Assembly (NCBI RefSeq): GCF_011405515.1
Contig: NZ_AP022671.1
Span: 372,001-436,000 of the forward strand
DNA: 64,000 nucleotides
Reading direction: 5' to 3'
DNA from: Nitrospira sp. KM1
GTDB lineage: Bacteria; Nitrospirota; Nitrospiria; Nitrospirales; Nitrospiraceae
The translations under genes were made by a program, and so were the position numbers. Numbering within the stretch: the stretch's first letter is position 1; the number at the start of each line of letters is the position of its first letter. A model generated the notes under the pieces. The model did no database searches. It saw nothing but the letters and a program-made list of their open reading frames with translations, and was not told the DNA's origin. Of the stretch, positions 63,521 through 64,000 are shown one piece after another.

Positions 63521-64000
63521 GTGAAAACGCTTCTTCGAGTGCTCCAATACTTGCGTCCGTACCGGCTTATGGTCGTCGGCACGTTTCTGTTTGCCAGCCT
63601 GACCACGGCCTTCGAACTGATTCCACCCTGGCTCATCAAAGTTGTCATCGACGACGTGATTCAAGGCGGCAAGATCCGATTGCTCACCTGGGTGTTCGTT
63701 GGATTGTGCGCCGCCTATGTCATGCGAAACATTTGCGGATCAATGCGGATCCGCCTGAACAACAGCCTCGAGCAGCAGGTGGTGCACGATCTGCACGTTC
63801 AAGTTTTTTCCACACTTCAGCGGCTCTCGATCAGCTTTTTCGAGAATCGCCCGACGGGCGAGATCATGTCGCGGGTCTTGAACGATACCGAGCATATGCA
63901 ACGCATTTTCGTCGATGGACTGGAAGAGATCATTACGGCCGGCCTGACACTGGTCGGCATCATGATTGCCCTGTTCTGGCTTAATTGGAAACTGGCACTC
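63521..64000 (+). CDS. ABC exporter (MsbA-like), 3' end outside window
   Basis: The first 160 codons of a larger gene that continues past the window edge. GTG start with GGAA upstream. LLRVLQYLRPYRLMVVGTFLFASLTTAFELIPPWLIKVVIDDVI is a typical first membrane pair, and SISFFENRPTGEIMSRVLNDTEHMQ matches the coupling helix of type I ABC exporters such as MsbA. The nucleotide-binding domain is not in view. It follows peptide deformylase by 22 bases. Confidence 0.9.
   Translation, partial: MKTLLRVLQYLRPYRLMVVGTFLFASLTTAFELIPPWLIKVVIDDVIQGGKIRLLTWVFVGLCAAYVMRNICGSMRIRLNNSLEQQVVHDLHVQVFSTLQRLSISFFENRPTGEIMSRVLNDTEHMQRIFVDGLEEIITAGLTLVGIMIALFWLNWKLAL

Noticed and set aside
1-64000. CRISPR arrays or rRNA
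   Set aside because: No regularly spaced direct repeats and no rRNA-like sequence were found.

Overview
The window looks like a stretch of a Nitrospira-type (Nitrospirota) chromosome. This is an inference, not a proof. It rests on the mid-to-high GC content, many exported proteins of unknown function, two secreted caspase-like proteins, CARDB, FecR and YVTN lipoproteins, many SAM methyltransferases, DoxX, YtxH and DUF2630 stress-type small proteins, and an interspersed repeat of a kind I associate with Nitrospira genomes. There is no rRNA, CRISPR array or replication origin. One tRNA (Arg, anticodon ACG) is present.

Layout. 1-10.7 kb: a minus-strand run of exported proteins. It holds two paralogous CARDB lipoproteins, several secreted proteins of unknown function, a FecR-domain protein, a YVTN beta-propeller lipoprotein and a 1036-residue WD40/SH3/caspase protein at the head. 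11-17.4 kb: small stress or membrane proteins (YtxH, DUF2630, DoxX), a free-standing RNA polymerase alpha-CTD-like protein, several microproteins, and a 384-bp repeat that has replaced the 3' end of one gene. 17.4-24.5 kb: a GAF/sigma-54 activator, a secreted tyrosine phosphatase, a second caspase lipoprotein (Sel1, long coiled coil, caspase) and an autotransporter-type barrel. 24.6-29.1 kb: methyltransferases (one intact, one multiply frameshifted), a P-loop kinase-like protein, a nitrilase and a secreted protein.

29.2-34.3 kb holds the most unusual block: a three-gene minus-strand operon. It encodes a 1076-residue protein whose last ~80 residues match the C-terminal calcium-binding part of the type II secretion pseudopilin GspG, a 74-residue triple-repeat microprotein, and a 508-residue protein with a His/Cys pair spaced like clan CD (caspase-fold) peptidases.

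34.6-48.6 kb is accessory and decaying. It has a phosphotransferase, a phosphodiesterase, a broken PurM-like gene, a serine hydrolase, a NapH/CcoG-like ferredoxin, a complete IS3-family element with a 4-bp target duplication, a second transposase remnant, a low-GC orphan gene and partial copies of the tRNA-Arg 3' end and flank, which look like old integration scars. 48.7-64 kb returns to conserved chromosome. It has an outer-membrane barrel, a Ski2-like helicase split into two genes in swapped order behind glgC, a czcCBA-type heavy-metal efflux operon, a HEAT-repeat protein, peptide deformylase and the start of an ABC exporter cut by the window edge.
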